This document shows, one piece after another, positions 29,109-37,264 of a stretch of DNA of 64,000 nt. The translations under genes and the position numbers were made by a program. Under the pieces are notes generated by a model. That model did not search any database and was not told the origin of the DNA. It saw only the letters and a list, made by a program, of their open reading frames with translations. This DNA comes from Paenibacillus lycopersici (lineage in GTDB: Bacteria > Bacillota > Bacilli > Paenibacillales > Paenibacillaceae): NCBI RefSeq assembly GCF_010119935.1, contig NZ_CP048209.1, positions 2,855,001-2,919,000 on the forward strand, read 5' to 3'. Every line of letters begins with the position of its first letter. Position 1 is the first letter of the stretch.

Positions 29109-29138
29109 GAGAGGCAGGCGAACCCTGTCTCTTTTTTT
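29109..29138 (+). terminator. Terminator after pnp
   Basis: AGAGGCAGG, loop CGAAC, CCTGTCTCT (one G-U pair), then seven T residues. Confidence 0.88.
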
Positions 29139-29214
29139 ATTTTGGCGCTTCCTTCTCCATTCACATATTGTGGGCCGAGCCATAATAAGATGAAGGAGAA
29201 GGGGGGCCAAGCGA

Positions 29215-30212
29215 TGAAGCTGAAGAAAGGAATCGTCATGCTGCTGACGATGGCCGCGCTGCTGATCGCGGCGAGATGGAACGGTCCGCTGTCCGCGTAT
29301 CTGTTCGCGGTCAAGCAAGGGGATGCTGCGGCCATGGCGGCGGCCGTGCCGGAACCGTCCGATCAGAGCAAAGCGTCGCTGCGGGAGACGATTGCAGCCG
29401 AAGCGGCCAAGCGAAGCATTGCGCCGGTCGATGCGACCGTCGACCGGGTGTGGAAGGCGATACCGGGCTACAACGGGCTCGAAGTCGACGTCGACAAGTC
29501 GTATCGGCTGATGCTGCATGCGCCGGCGGACGAGCCGCTTCGCTTGGTCTACCGGGAAGTGGAGCCGAAGGTCGGCCTTGACGATCTCGGACGCGTCCCG
29601 ATTTATAAGGGCAATCCGAACAAGCCGATGGTCGCGCTGATGATTAACGTCGCTTGGGGGAACGAGTATATTCCGTCCATGCTCCAGACGCTGAAGAAGG
29701 AGAACGTGAAAGCGACCTTCTTCTTCGACGGTTCATGGCTGAAGAAGAATATCGATATCGCGAAGCAGATTCAGGCGGCAGGCCATGAACTATCGAATCA
29801 TGCGTATACGCATCCGAACATGAGCCAGCTCGACCGCAACGCGGCGTACAATCAGATTGCGAAGACGGACGCGCTGCTGAAATCGGCGCTGCATGTCCAG
29901 AATCGCTGGTTTGCGCCGCCCTCGGGCGATTTCAACCAGATGACCGTCGACGTTGCCGCCGAACAGGGATTGAAGACCGTCCTGTGGACGCTCGACACCG
30001 TCGATTGGAAGCATCCGCCCGCGTATTCGATCATCCAGAAGGTACGGACGCGCGTCGAACCGGGCTCGCTTATTCTGATGCATCCGACGGATTCGTCCAG
30101 CCAGGCGCTGCAAGGCATCATTTCCGCAATCAAAGGAAAGGGGCTGCTGCTGGGCACCGTGAGCGAGACGCTATCCTCCAAGCGGGCATCCCTAGTTGAG
30201 GCGCAACCATAA
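29215..30212 (+). CDS. ylxY: Polysaccharide deacetylase-like protein YlxY, atypical active site
   Basis: A 332-residue secreted or membrane-anchored NodB-fold protein with an N-terminal hydrophobic segment (IVMLLTMAALLIAA). The fold is clear: VKATFFFDGSWLKKN, GHELSNHAYTHPNMSQL, WFAPPSGDFN, TVLWTLDTVDW, GSLILMHPT. Motif 1, normally TFDDGP with the catalytic and metal Asp, reads INVAWGNEY, so activity is doubtful. The place between pnp and mlpA matches Bacillus ylxY, tied to sporulation. ATG 29215 follows GGGGGGCCAAGCG; 73 upstream-frame codons' worth of signal is not needed. A CATAATA box with an upstream AC (29163-29189) is a weak sporulation promoter candidate. Confidence 0.85.
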
Positions 30213-30224
30213 TTTTGTTATAGT
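30196..30224 (+). promoter_or_regulatory. Candidate sigma-A promoter before mlpA
   Basis: TTGAGG, 17-base spacer, TATAGT, overlapping the end of ylxY; leader about 110 bases. Confidence 0.5.
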
Positions 30225-30339
30225 GAAGTCAATCATTTCAAGCTGTTGCTTGGGCGTATGTTCCGAAGTAGTTTTGCTATGTCTCGCCGGAGAAATCGGC
30301 TGCGGGCTGCGCCCACAGAACTTGTAGGAGGAGTCAGTA

Positions 30340-31605
30340 TTGAAGAATTATACGTTAAGCAACGGCCTCCGCGTCGTTGTGGAATACATTCCGACCTGCC
30401 GTTCCGTTTCGTTCGGTATCTGGGTCAAGACCGGCTCGCGCAATGAGACGCCGGACAATAACGGCATTTCCCACTTTATCGAGCATATGCTGTTCAAGGG
30501 CACGGAACGCCACAGCGCGAAGGATATCGCCGATTTGTTCGATGGCATCGGCGGCAACGTGAACGCGTTCACGGCCAAGGAATATACATGCTATTTCGCC
30601 AAAGTGCTGGATCAGCATCTGCCGATCGCGGTAGACGCGCTGGCGGACATGTTCTTCAATTCGAAGATGGACGCGGCGGAGCTTGCCAAAGAGAAGAACG
30701 TCATTCTCGAAGAAATCGCGATGTACGAGGATACGCCGGACGATAAGGTGCATGACGAAGCTTCGCGCGCGGCCTACGGCGATCACCCGCTCGCTTATTC
30801 CATCCTGGGCCTGGAAGAGCGCCTGAACGCGATGGACGGCGACACGCTGCGCGGTTACATGAACGGTCATTACCGGATCGACAATACCGTGATCGCCGTT
30901 GCGGGGAACGTGGAAGAAGGGCCGCTGCTGGAGCTGCTCGAGAAGCATTTCGGCGCCTTCAAGACGACCGGCTCGGAACTTGCCGTAACGACGCCGCAAT
31001 TCAACGGCAATTATTTGTTCCATAAGAAGAAGACGGAGCAGAACCATATCTGCATCTCGTTCCCGGGCTGCTCCATCGCCGACCCGCTGCAATATGCGAT
31101 GATTCTGCTGAACAACGCGATCGGCGGCGGCATGAGCTCCAGGCTGTTCCAGGAAATTCGGGAGAAGCGCGGCCTGGCGTATTCCGTCTATTCGTATCAT
31201 ACGTCCTACGCGGACAGCGGCTTATTCACCGTGTACGCTGGGACGGCGCCCAAGCAGACGAAGGACGTGCTGAACCTGACGATGGAGCAGATGCACGATC
31301 TGGCGGTGAAAGGCTTGACGGATGCCGAGCTCGCGCGCGGCAAGGAACAGCTGAAGGGCAGCCTGATCCTCAGCCTGGAGAGCACCAGCAGCCGGATGAA
31401 CCGGTTGGGCAAGAACGAGCTGATGCTCGGCCGTCATTACACGCTGGATCAGATGCTGGAGCGGATCGATGCCGTTCAAATGGGCGATATCCGCGAAGTG
31501 ACGAAACGGATGCTAGCGGTGCCGTTCGCGGTCGCGATGGTCGGCAGCAACGATAAAGCGGCGGCAGGGATCGGGAGGGACTCGCTTGTTTCAAGTATTG
31601 TTTAA
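30340..31605 (+). CDS. mlpA: M16 family zinc metallopeptidase (MlpA)
   Basis: A 421-residue processing-protease homolog with the inverted zinc motif HFIEHMLFKGT near residue 47 and the third ligand in EEIAMYED about 75 residues later. The second half is the usual inactive M16 repeat (RGLAYSVYSYHTSY). In Bacillus MlpA (YmxG) lies in the same place before dut. TTG start after AGGAGGAG. Its end overlaps dut by 20 bases. Substrate is unknown. Confidence 0.93.
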   Translation: MKNYTLSNGLRVVVEYIPTCRSVSFGIWVKTGSRNETPDNNGISHFIEHMLFKGTERHSAKDIADLFDGIGGNVNAFTAKEYTCYFAKVLDQHLPIAVDALADMFFNSKMDAAELAKEKNVILEEIAMYEDTPDDKVHDEASRAAYGDHPLAYSILGLEERLNAMDGDTLRGYMNGHYRIDNTVIAVAGNVEEGPLLELLEKHFGAFKTTGSELAVTTPQFNGNYLFHKKKTEQNHICISFPGCSIADPLQYAMILLNNAIGGGMSSRLFQEIREKRGLAYSVYSYHTSYADSGLFTVYAGTAPKQTKDVLNLTMEQMHDLAVKGLTDAELARGKEQLKGSLILSLESTSSRMNRLGKNELMLGRHYTLDQMLERIDAVQMGDIREVTKRMLAVPFAVAMVGSNDKAAAGIGRDSLVSSIV

Positions 31606-32029
31606 ACGGACGCCGGGCTGCGAGGACCTTCCGCTTCCGCGCAAAATGTCCGATCTGGCCGCGGGCTTCGACCTGCACGCCGCCGTAACGGAACCGGAAA
31701 CGCTGCAGCCGGGCGAACGCAGGCTGATTCCGACCGGCTTCGCGATGGCAATGCCGGCGGCGCTCGAAGCGCAAATCCGTCCGCGCAGCGGCCTGGCGTT
31801 CAAGCATGGCATTACGTGCTTGAATTCGCCCGGCACGATCGACGCGGATTACCGCGGCGAAGTGAAGGTGCTGCTGATCAACCACGGGCAAGCGCCGTTC
31901 GTCATCGAACGCGGCGAGCGGATCGCGCAGATGGTATTCCAGCTCGTGCCGGAAGTCGCGATCGCGGAGACGGACGAATTGCCGGAAACGGTTCGCGGCG
32001 CGGGCGGCTTCGGCCATACGGGCGTTTAG
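31586..32029 (+). CDS. dut: dUTP diphosphatase
   Basis: A 147-residue trimeric dUTPase hydrolysing dUTP to dUMP. All five motifs are present: AAGFDLHA, RPRSGLA, GTIDADYRGEVKV, RGERIAQMVF and RGAGGFGHTG (His where many enzymes have Ser). TTG start inside the 3' end of mlpA after GGGAGG; the overlap implies coupling. The first residues FQVLFKRTPGCEDLPLP fit the family well. Confidence 0.95.
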   Translation: MFQVLFKRTPGCEDLPLPRKMSDLAAGFDLHAAVTEPETLQPGERRLIPTGFAMAMPAALEAQIRPRSGLAFKHGITCLNSPGTIDADYRGEVKVLLINHGQAPFVIERGERIAQMVFQLVPEVAIAETDELPETVRGAGGFGHTGV

Positions 32030-32062
32030 TCGGGCTCCCTTAACAAGCATCAATAGCGCACG

Positions 32063-32097
32063 AAAGCACTGCAGTCTACGCTGCGGTGCTTTTTTTG
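32063..32097 (+). terminator. Terminator after dut
   Basis: AAAGCACTGCAG, loop TCTACG, CTGCGGTGCTTT (one wobble pair), then T residues. The remaining spacer to dpaA (about 300 bp) contains only the promoter candidate below and a small AAGC/GCTT-rich dyad near 32286-32312. Confidence 0.88.
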
Positions 32098-32134
32098 TCC
32101 GCGCAATTCTCCGCGCGGAGGCAATTTCATTTTC

Positions 32135-32162
32135 ACCACGCTCTGGGCGGATGCATAAGATG
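32135..32162 (+). promoter_or_regulatory. Candidate sigma-K promoter for dpaAB
   Basis: AC, 17 bases, CATAAGATG; the sigma-K consensus is AC-N16/17-CATANNNTA, so only the last base differs. The dipicolinate synthase operon of Bacillus is transcribed by sigma-K in the mother cell. It leaves a leader of about 220 bases, which is long, hence modest confidence. Confidence 0.4.
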
Positions 32163-32392
32163 GTCTGTAACCATGAGCGCACACCGTCATCCGGCCGCCG
32201 GCAGCGGGCATCCGGATGCGGTACGGACGACCGAACCGTGGACGAAACCTACGCGCGTATCGGTTGCTGCCTGAAATACAAGCAAGCATAAGCTTCCGCT
32301 TACATGCAAGCTTGCATTTCTCCGGAATGAGACGCGCCGCGCTGCCAGAAGGATGGCGACAGCCGTCTCACCTTGAAAGGAGTGATACCTTT

Positions 32393-33292
32393 ATGCTGAC
32401 AGGAGTTCAGGTCGTGCTGCTTGGCGGCGACGCTCGGGGACTGGAGATCATCCGCAAGCTGACCGAGCTCGATGCGACCGTAACGGTCGCGGGTTTCGAT
32501 CAACTGCATTCGTCCTTGGACGGCGCGGTTCGCGCGGAGATGAGCGAGTCGCTGTTCGTGAATGCGGATGCGCTGATCTTGCCGGCGGTCGGCACGGACG
32601 ACGAAGGGAAGATCGTAGCCGTATTCAGCGATCAAGAGCTGGTGCTGACCGAGGCGTACATCGCCAAGCTGCCGAAGCATTGCAAAGTTTACGCTGGCAT
32701 GGCCAAACCTTATCTGCGCGAGCTGTGCGCCAAGCATAGCATCGGTTTGGTGGAGCTGTTCGACCGCGACGACGTCGCCATATACAACTCGATTCCGACC
32801 GCGGAAGGCGCCGTCATGATGGCCATCCAGAATACGGACATCACGATTCACGGTTCCTCCAGCATGGTGCTCGGAATCGGCCGGACGGGGCTGACTTTGG
32901 CGCGGACGCTTCAAGGATTGGGCGCGAAAGTGAAGGTCGGCGTACGCAGGGAAGAGCATTTCGCAAGAGCCTGCGAGATGGGCTTCGAGCCCTTCTACAT
33001 CAAGGATTTGCTGCATCATGTGAGTAATATTGACTTGCTTTTTAATACAATTCCGACTATGATAGTCACAGCGCAAATTATAGCAAATTTGCCCTCGCGA
33101 GCGGTCATTATCGACCTTGCTTCCAAGCCCGGCGGAACGGATTTCCGCTTTGCCGAGAAGCGCGGAATCAAGGCCTTGCTCGCCCCCGGCCTCCCAGGAA
33201 TCGTCGCACCCAAAACAGCTGGACGCATCATGGCGGATTGTTTGAGTCGATTGATTATGGAAGATAACAGGTTACGGGGGAATGAGCAATGA
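32393..33292 (+). CDS. dpaA: Dipicolinate synthase subunit A
   Basis: A 299-residue SpoVFA protein with a Rossmann-type dinucleotide loop SSMVLGIGRTGLTLA around residue 155-170. With DpaB it oxidises dihydrodipicolinate to dipicolinic acid in the mother cell; this is packed with calcium into the spore core. ATG 32393 follows GAAAGGAGTG; a longer in-frame extension to 32216 is not protein-like. Overlaps dpaB by 4 bases. Confidence 0.95.
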   Translation: MLTGVQVVLLGGDARGLEIIRKLTELDATVTVAGFDQLHSSLDGAVRAEMSESLFVNADALILPAVGTDDEGKIVAVFSDQELVLTEAYIAKLPKHCKVYAGMAKPYLRELCAKHSIGLVELFDRDDVAIYNSIPTAEGAVMMAIQNTDITIHGSSSMVLGIGRTGLTLARTLQGLGAKVKVGVRREEHFARACEMGFEPFYIKDLLHHVSNIDLLFNTIPTMIVTAQIIANLPSRAVIIDLASKPGGTDFRFAEKRGIKALLAPGLPGIVAPKTAGRIMADCLSRLIMEDNRLRGNEQ

Positions 33293-33876
33293 AATGGCAA
33301 GGCAAAACGGTGGGCTACGCGCTCTCCGGTTCTCACTGTACGTTCGCGGAGGTTATGCCGGTTATCCAGCGCTTCGTCGACGAAGGAGCGAACGTCGTTC
33401 CGATCGTGACGCAGACGCTCATTACGACGGATACCCGTTTCGGAACGGCGGAAGAATGGCAGCGTCAGCTGAAGTCCATCACCGGGAATGAAATCATCTC
33501 GACCATCGTCGACGCAGAGCCCCTGGGGCCTTCCAAACTGCTCGACGTTCTCGTCATCGCCCCTTGCACGGGGAATACGACAAGCAAGCTCGCGAACGCC
33601 ATGACGGACAGTCCCGTTCTGATGGCGGCGAAAGCGCAAATGCGAAACCAGCGTCCGCTCGTATTGGCCATCTCGACCAATGACGGACTCGGGTTGAACG
33701 CGGCGAATATCGCCAAACTGCTCGTATGCAAGAACGTATATTTCGTTCCGTTCGGGCAGGATAATCCGATTCAGAAGCCGAATTCGCTGGTGGCCAAAAT
33801 GGAACTCGTTCCGGAAGCCTGCGAAGCGGCGCTGAACGGCAAACAGCTTCAGCCTCTCCTGATCGAGCGCGCCTAA
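33289..33876 (+). CDS. dpaB: Dipicolinate synthase subunit B (flavoprotein)
   Basis: A 195-residue SpoVFB of the FMN-dependent flavoprotein fold (KTVGYALSGSHCTFAEVMPVI; VIAPCTGNTTSKLANAMTD in parts). Coupled to dpaA by an ATGA overlap. In B. subtilis the next genes are asd, dapG and dapA; here asd is degenerate. Confidence 0.95.
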   Translation: MKWQGKTVGYALSGSHCTFAEVMPVIQRFVDEGANVVPIVTQTLITTDTRFGTAEEWQRQLKSITGNEIISTIVDAEPLGPSKLLDVLVIAPCTGNTTSKLANAMTDSPVLMAAKAQMRNQRPLVLAISTNDGLGLNAANIAKLLVCKNVYFVPFGQDNPIQKPNSLVAKMELVPEACEAALNGKQLQPLLIERA

Positions 33877-33918
33877 TCGCCGCAATAAGGGAGATGCGGC
33901 AATCAATGCCGCAGCAGA

Positions 33919-34517
33919 ATGTCATCCGCCCGTTCCGCGGGCAAGCGGCTGAGGTTTAAAGGCAAGGCATATACAGTCGAAGAAGCAGCGCCGGACAGTT
34001 TCCAAGGTGTAGTAATCGCTTGGTTCAGTGCGGGCGGCGAGGTGTCCAGAGCACTTGCCCCCACGCTGTCGGGCGCGGCGCGGATTGCATCGGCAACGCG
34101 AACGCTTCTCGCATGGATCCGGACACGCCGTTGATCGCGCCGGAAGTCTGCATCGATTAAGTGAACGAACATAAAGGCATTATCCCAATTGCGATTTATG
34201 CGATTCCGCAAATTTCCGTCGTTGAAGGCATTCCGGAATCGGCATACGCAGAACTCACAAACGATTACGAGCTGGAAGACGTCAAAAATGTGCTTGCTGG
34301 CGCTCCAATCGTCGTGTTGGCCGATGATCCCGCAAGCCAGCGGTATCCGCCTTCGACGGATGCGGCCGGCAAGCCTGATGTGTTCGTCGGTCGGCTGCGC
34401 CGCGATTGGGGTCGCGCACGCGGCCTGAACTAATGGATCGTATCGGATAATCTGCTTATAGGAGCAGCATGGAACGCAGTTCAGATCGCAGAATACATCG
34501 CCATTGCAATGCCATAA
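33919..34517 (+). pseudogene. asd: Decayed aspartate-semialdehyde dehydrogenase (asd) remnant
   Basis: Three asd pieces in the right order. First (33919-34062): SARSAGKRLRFKGKAYTVEE and FSAGGEVSRALAP. Then a frameshift: NANASRMDPDTPLIAPEV (34098-34150) in another frame, a TAA at 34158, VNEHKGII fused directly to AIPQI, then LEDVKNVLAGAPIVVLADDP, YPPSTDAAGKPDVFVGR, a TAA at 34431, and the C-terminal WIVSDNLLIGAAWNAVQIAE to a final TAA at 34515. The N-terminal nucleotide-binding loop and the segment with the catalytic cysteine (NPNCSTIQ) are deleted. About 600 bp remain of roughly 1050. It cannot be functional. It sits exactly where intact asd lies in Bacillus. Confidence 0.93.
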
Positions 34518-34589
34518 CGGTTAGCAGCAAGAGCAGGTTGTCAGACGGACGGTCCGGCGGGCTTCACAGTCGGATATGGAGGTTCGACA

Positions 34590-35804
34590 ATGCGCATCCT
34601 CGTGCAAAAGTTCGGAGGCACCTCGTTGTCTACGGACGAAGCAAGAGAGCTAGTAATCAAGCATATCGAGCGTGAACGGCAACGCCAGTACGGACTGGTC
34701 GTTGTCGTCTCTGCAATGGGGCGGAAAGGCGACCCTTACGCAACGGACACGCTGCTTGCGCTGATCGCGCGGCACGGCGATTCGCTGCCGGCCAAGGAGC
34801 GAGACATGCTTCAAGGCTGCGGCGAAATCATTTCCGCGTCCGTGCTCTGCAGTCTTGTGCGCGCGGCGGGCATTCCGGCCATCGCGCTTACGGGCGGCGG
34901 AGCGGGCATCATTACGGATTCGCAGTTCGGCAAAGCAAGAATTTTGGAAATTCGCACGGAACGCATCCATCAAGCGCTGCGGGAAGGCCGCGTCGTCATC
35001 GTGACCGGCTTCCAAGGCGTTACCGAATCGGGAGATTATACGACCCTCGGCAGAGGCGGCAGCGATACGTCGGCAACGGCGCTGGGCGCGGCGCTTCATG
35101 CGGAGCGAGTCGATATCTATACGGACGTGAACGGAATCCTTACGGCAGATCCCCGGATCGTCAAAGACGCACGCGCATTATCCGTTATCAGTTATTCGGA
35201 AGTCGCCAACATGGCAAGGCAAGGAGCCAAGGTTATTCATCCGCGGGCCGTGGAAATCGCGCAGCAGGCGCGGATACCGCTGCGAGTCCGTTCGACGTTC
35301 TCCGAGGACGAAGGCACGCTCGTGACGGATACGGCCGACGTGCTGCGGACGGCCGCCGTGCGAGACAGGCATGTCACCGGCGTCGCGCATGTGAGCGGCG
35401 TTACCCAAATTACGGTTCAAGCGCAGGACGGTCCGTCCGACGTGCAGCTGCAGGTGTTTCAAGCGATGGCCAAACATCATATCAGCGTCGATTTCATTAA
35501 CGTCAATCCGGGCGGAGCGGTGTATACGGTATTCGACCAGGATGCGGATAAAGCGGTTTCAGTGCTGCGGGATATCGGGTACGCGCCGCAAGCGGTGAAC
35601 GGATGCGTCAAAATCTCGGTCATCGGCGGAGGCATGAACGGCGTCCCCGGCATCATGGCCCGGATCGTGGAAGCATTGACGGAGAAGGGGATTCCGATTT
35701 TACAATCCGCGGACTCGAATACGACCATATGGGTACTGGTGCGCGAGACGTATATGGCCAGCGCGCTTCAGGCGCTGCATGCCAAGTTTTCGCTGCATGA
35801 GTAA
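34590..35804 (+). CDS. dapG: Aspartokinase I (diaminopimelate-sensitive type)
   Basis: A 404-residue aspartate kinase starting ILVQKFGGTSLSTDEA, with the substrate-binding GRGGSDTSATALG and two C-terminal ACT domains (around 265-400). It catalyses the first step of the aspartate pathway. By gene order it is DapG, whose Bacillus counterpart is inhibited by meso-diaminopimelate. ATG follows GGAGG at modest spacing. Downstream of the dead asd gene, it is apparently still intact. Confidence 0.94.
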   Translation: MRILVQKFGGTSLSTDEARELVIKHIERERQRQYGLVVVVSAMGRKGDPYATDTLLALIARHGDSLPAKERDMLQGCGEIISASVLCSLVRAAGIPAIALTGGGAGIITDSQFGKARILEIRTERIHQALREGRVVIVTGFQGVTESGDYTTLGRGGSDTSATALGAALHAERVDIYTDVNGILTADPRIVKDARALSVISYSEVANMARQGAKVIHPRAVEIAQQARIPLRVRSTFSEDEGTLVTDTADVLRTAAVRDRHVTGVAHVSGVTQITVQAQDGPSDVQLQVFQAMAKHHISVDFINVNPGGAVYTVFDQDADKAVSVLRDIGYAPQAVNGCVKISVIGGGMNGVPGIMARIVEALTEKGIPILQSADSNTTIWVLVRETYMASALQALHAKFSLHE

Positions 35805-35923
35805 CGGCCCTTGTTTGTTGCGGTTTCAGGCAATGAAGGCTCGAAGGGCCATTAGGCTTCGCAAGCGATCGTCATGGCTTTGATATTATGATTGTTGATG
35901 CAACAATTTTAGGAGGAATCGTT

Positions 35924-36787
35924 TTGGATTTCGGACGTTTAGTAACTGCGATGGTAACCCCGTTCTCTGCAGACGGTTCGATCGACTGGGACACGACAGG
36001 GCGGTTATTGACTTATTTGATTGACGACCAATCAAGCGACAGCATCGTCGTCTGCGGCACGACCGGCGAATCTCCGACGCTGACCGACGACGAGAAACGC
36101 GACTTGTTCACGTATGCGGTCAAGCATGCGGGCGGCCGCTGCAAGATCATCGCCGGCACGGGCAGCAACGATACGGCGCACTCGATCCATCTGACCAAGA
36201 TCGCCGAACAATGCGGCGTTGATGCGGTGCTTCTCGTGGCGCCGTATTATAACAAACCGACGCAAGAGGGACTGTATCAGCATTTCAAAGCGATCGCGGA
36301 GTCGACGATGCTGCCGGTCATGCTGTATAACGTGCCGGGCCGGACGATTATCAGCCTGTCCGCCGCTACGACGCTGCGTCTGGCGCAATTGCCGAACGTC
36401 ATCGCGACGAAGGAATGCGCATCGCTTGACCAGGTGACCGAGATTGTGACGGGCGCGCCCGAAGGCTTCCGCGTATATAGCGGCGACGACAGCGCCGCGC
36501 TTCCGGCGCTTGCCGTCGGCGCGCACGGGGTCGTGAGCGTCGCGAGCCATGTCGTCGGCAAGCCGATGAAAGCGATGATCCAAGCTTACCTGGAGGGCAA
36601 CGCAGCGCTAGCTGCCAAGCTGCACGGCGAGAACCTGCCGGTATTCAAAGGATTGTTCGATCTGCCGAATCCGGTGCTCGTCAAAGCGGCATTGGCGCTT
36701 CGCGGACTTCCGGTCGGCGGCGTGCGCCTGCCGTTGGTCGCGGCCAACGAAAGCGAAATTGCGACGCTTCGTCAAGTTTTAAACTAA
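35924..36787 (+). CDS. dapA: 4-hydroxy-tetrahydrodipicolinate synthase
   Basis: A 287-residue class I aldolase condensing pyruvate with aspartate semialdehyde. Visible: LVTAMVTPFSADGSID, CGTTGESPTLT, the Tyr in MLYNVPGRT and the Schiff-base Lys in VIATKECASLDQ. TTG 35924 is chosen since AGGAGG lies 8 bases before it; the upstream in-frame ATG lacks a site. Its product leads both to diaminopimelate and, with DpaAB, to dipicolinate. Confidence 0.96.
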   Translation: MDFGRLVTAMVTPFSADGSIDWDTTGRLLTYLIDDQSSDSIVVCGTTGESPTLTDDEKRDLFTYAVKHAGGRCKIIAGTGSNDTAHSIHLTKIAEQCGVDAVLLVAPYYNKPTQEGLYQHFKAIAESTMLPVMLYNVPGRTIISLSAATTLRLAQLPNVIATKECASLDQVTEIVTGAPEGFRVYSGDDSAALPALAVGAHGVVSVASHVVGKPMKAMIQAYLEGNAALAAKLHGENLPVFKGLFDLPNPVLVKAALALRGLPVGGVRLPLVAANESEIATLRQVLN

Positions 36788-36826
36788 TCATCACTGCTTC
36801 GTGGTTATAGCAGCTGCATTCGCCAC

Positions 36827-36853
36827 AAACCGGTGCGCTTGCATCGGTTTTTT
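36827..36853 (+). terminator. Terminator after dapA
   Basis: AAACCGGTGC, loop GCTT, GCATCGGTTT (one G-U) followed by T residues. Confidence 0.85.
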
Positions 36854-36997
36854 GTTTGATTTTCGATGGCGGAACGGTTAATTCGGCAGCTTGCTTCCCA
36901 TCAAGCGAAGCCGGACAAGCCTCGCGGGGCGCGGGATGTGCACACGGAAGCGCTCACAGCTCGCATGTTTCCTACGCGCCAAGTCAAGATAGGTTAC

Positions 36998-37027
36998 TTG
37001 TTTTTCCTATTTTCAATCATGTATAAT
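36998..37027 (+). promoter_or_regulatory. Sigma-A promoter for rnjB
   Basis: TTGTTT, 18-base spacer, TATAAT, about 240 bases before the gene. Between the dapA terminator and this promoter nothing else is apparent. Confidence 0.65.
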
Positions 37028-37104
37028 GAAGGCAAGTGACGATGTGCGGCAAAATTTAGAAAACATGCAGCGCCTTGGACGGCGTTCGACTAGCACGGGT
37101 TATT

Positions 37105-37218
37105 AATTGCATGCAGCGGCTTTCCTGAGGGAGGAAATAGCTGCCGTGCAATTCAAGTTTCGGATTATAAATGGAATAGATGGAACGGAGTGTCTTTTCC
37201 CGATTCAGTGAGATCGGG
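37105..37218 (+). promoter_or_regulatory. Two-hairpin 5' leader of rnjB
   Basis: A 49-base imperfect hairpin at 37105-37153 (outer AATTGCA/TGCAATT, middle CAGCGGC/GCTGCCG region, inner TTTCCT/AGGAAA) followed by CCCGAT/ATCGGG at 37199-37218. Neither is followed by a U-run. The mRNA of this ribonuclease thus has an unusually structured leader. Confidence 0.6.
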
Positions 37219-37264
37219 AGAGGTGCACCTTGTTTCCTACTACGATTAGGAGGTATGGATTCAC

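Noticed and set aside
27006-29519. 837-residue minus-strand frame opposite pnp
   Set aside because: Shadow of pnp; no recognisable protein motif, His/Arg/Asp-rich composition typical of antisense frames.
32101-32392. Small frames between dut and dpaA as a missing ymxH gene
   Set aside because: No PRC-barrel-like sequence; frames are short and Arg/Pro/Ser-rich without ribosome sites.
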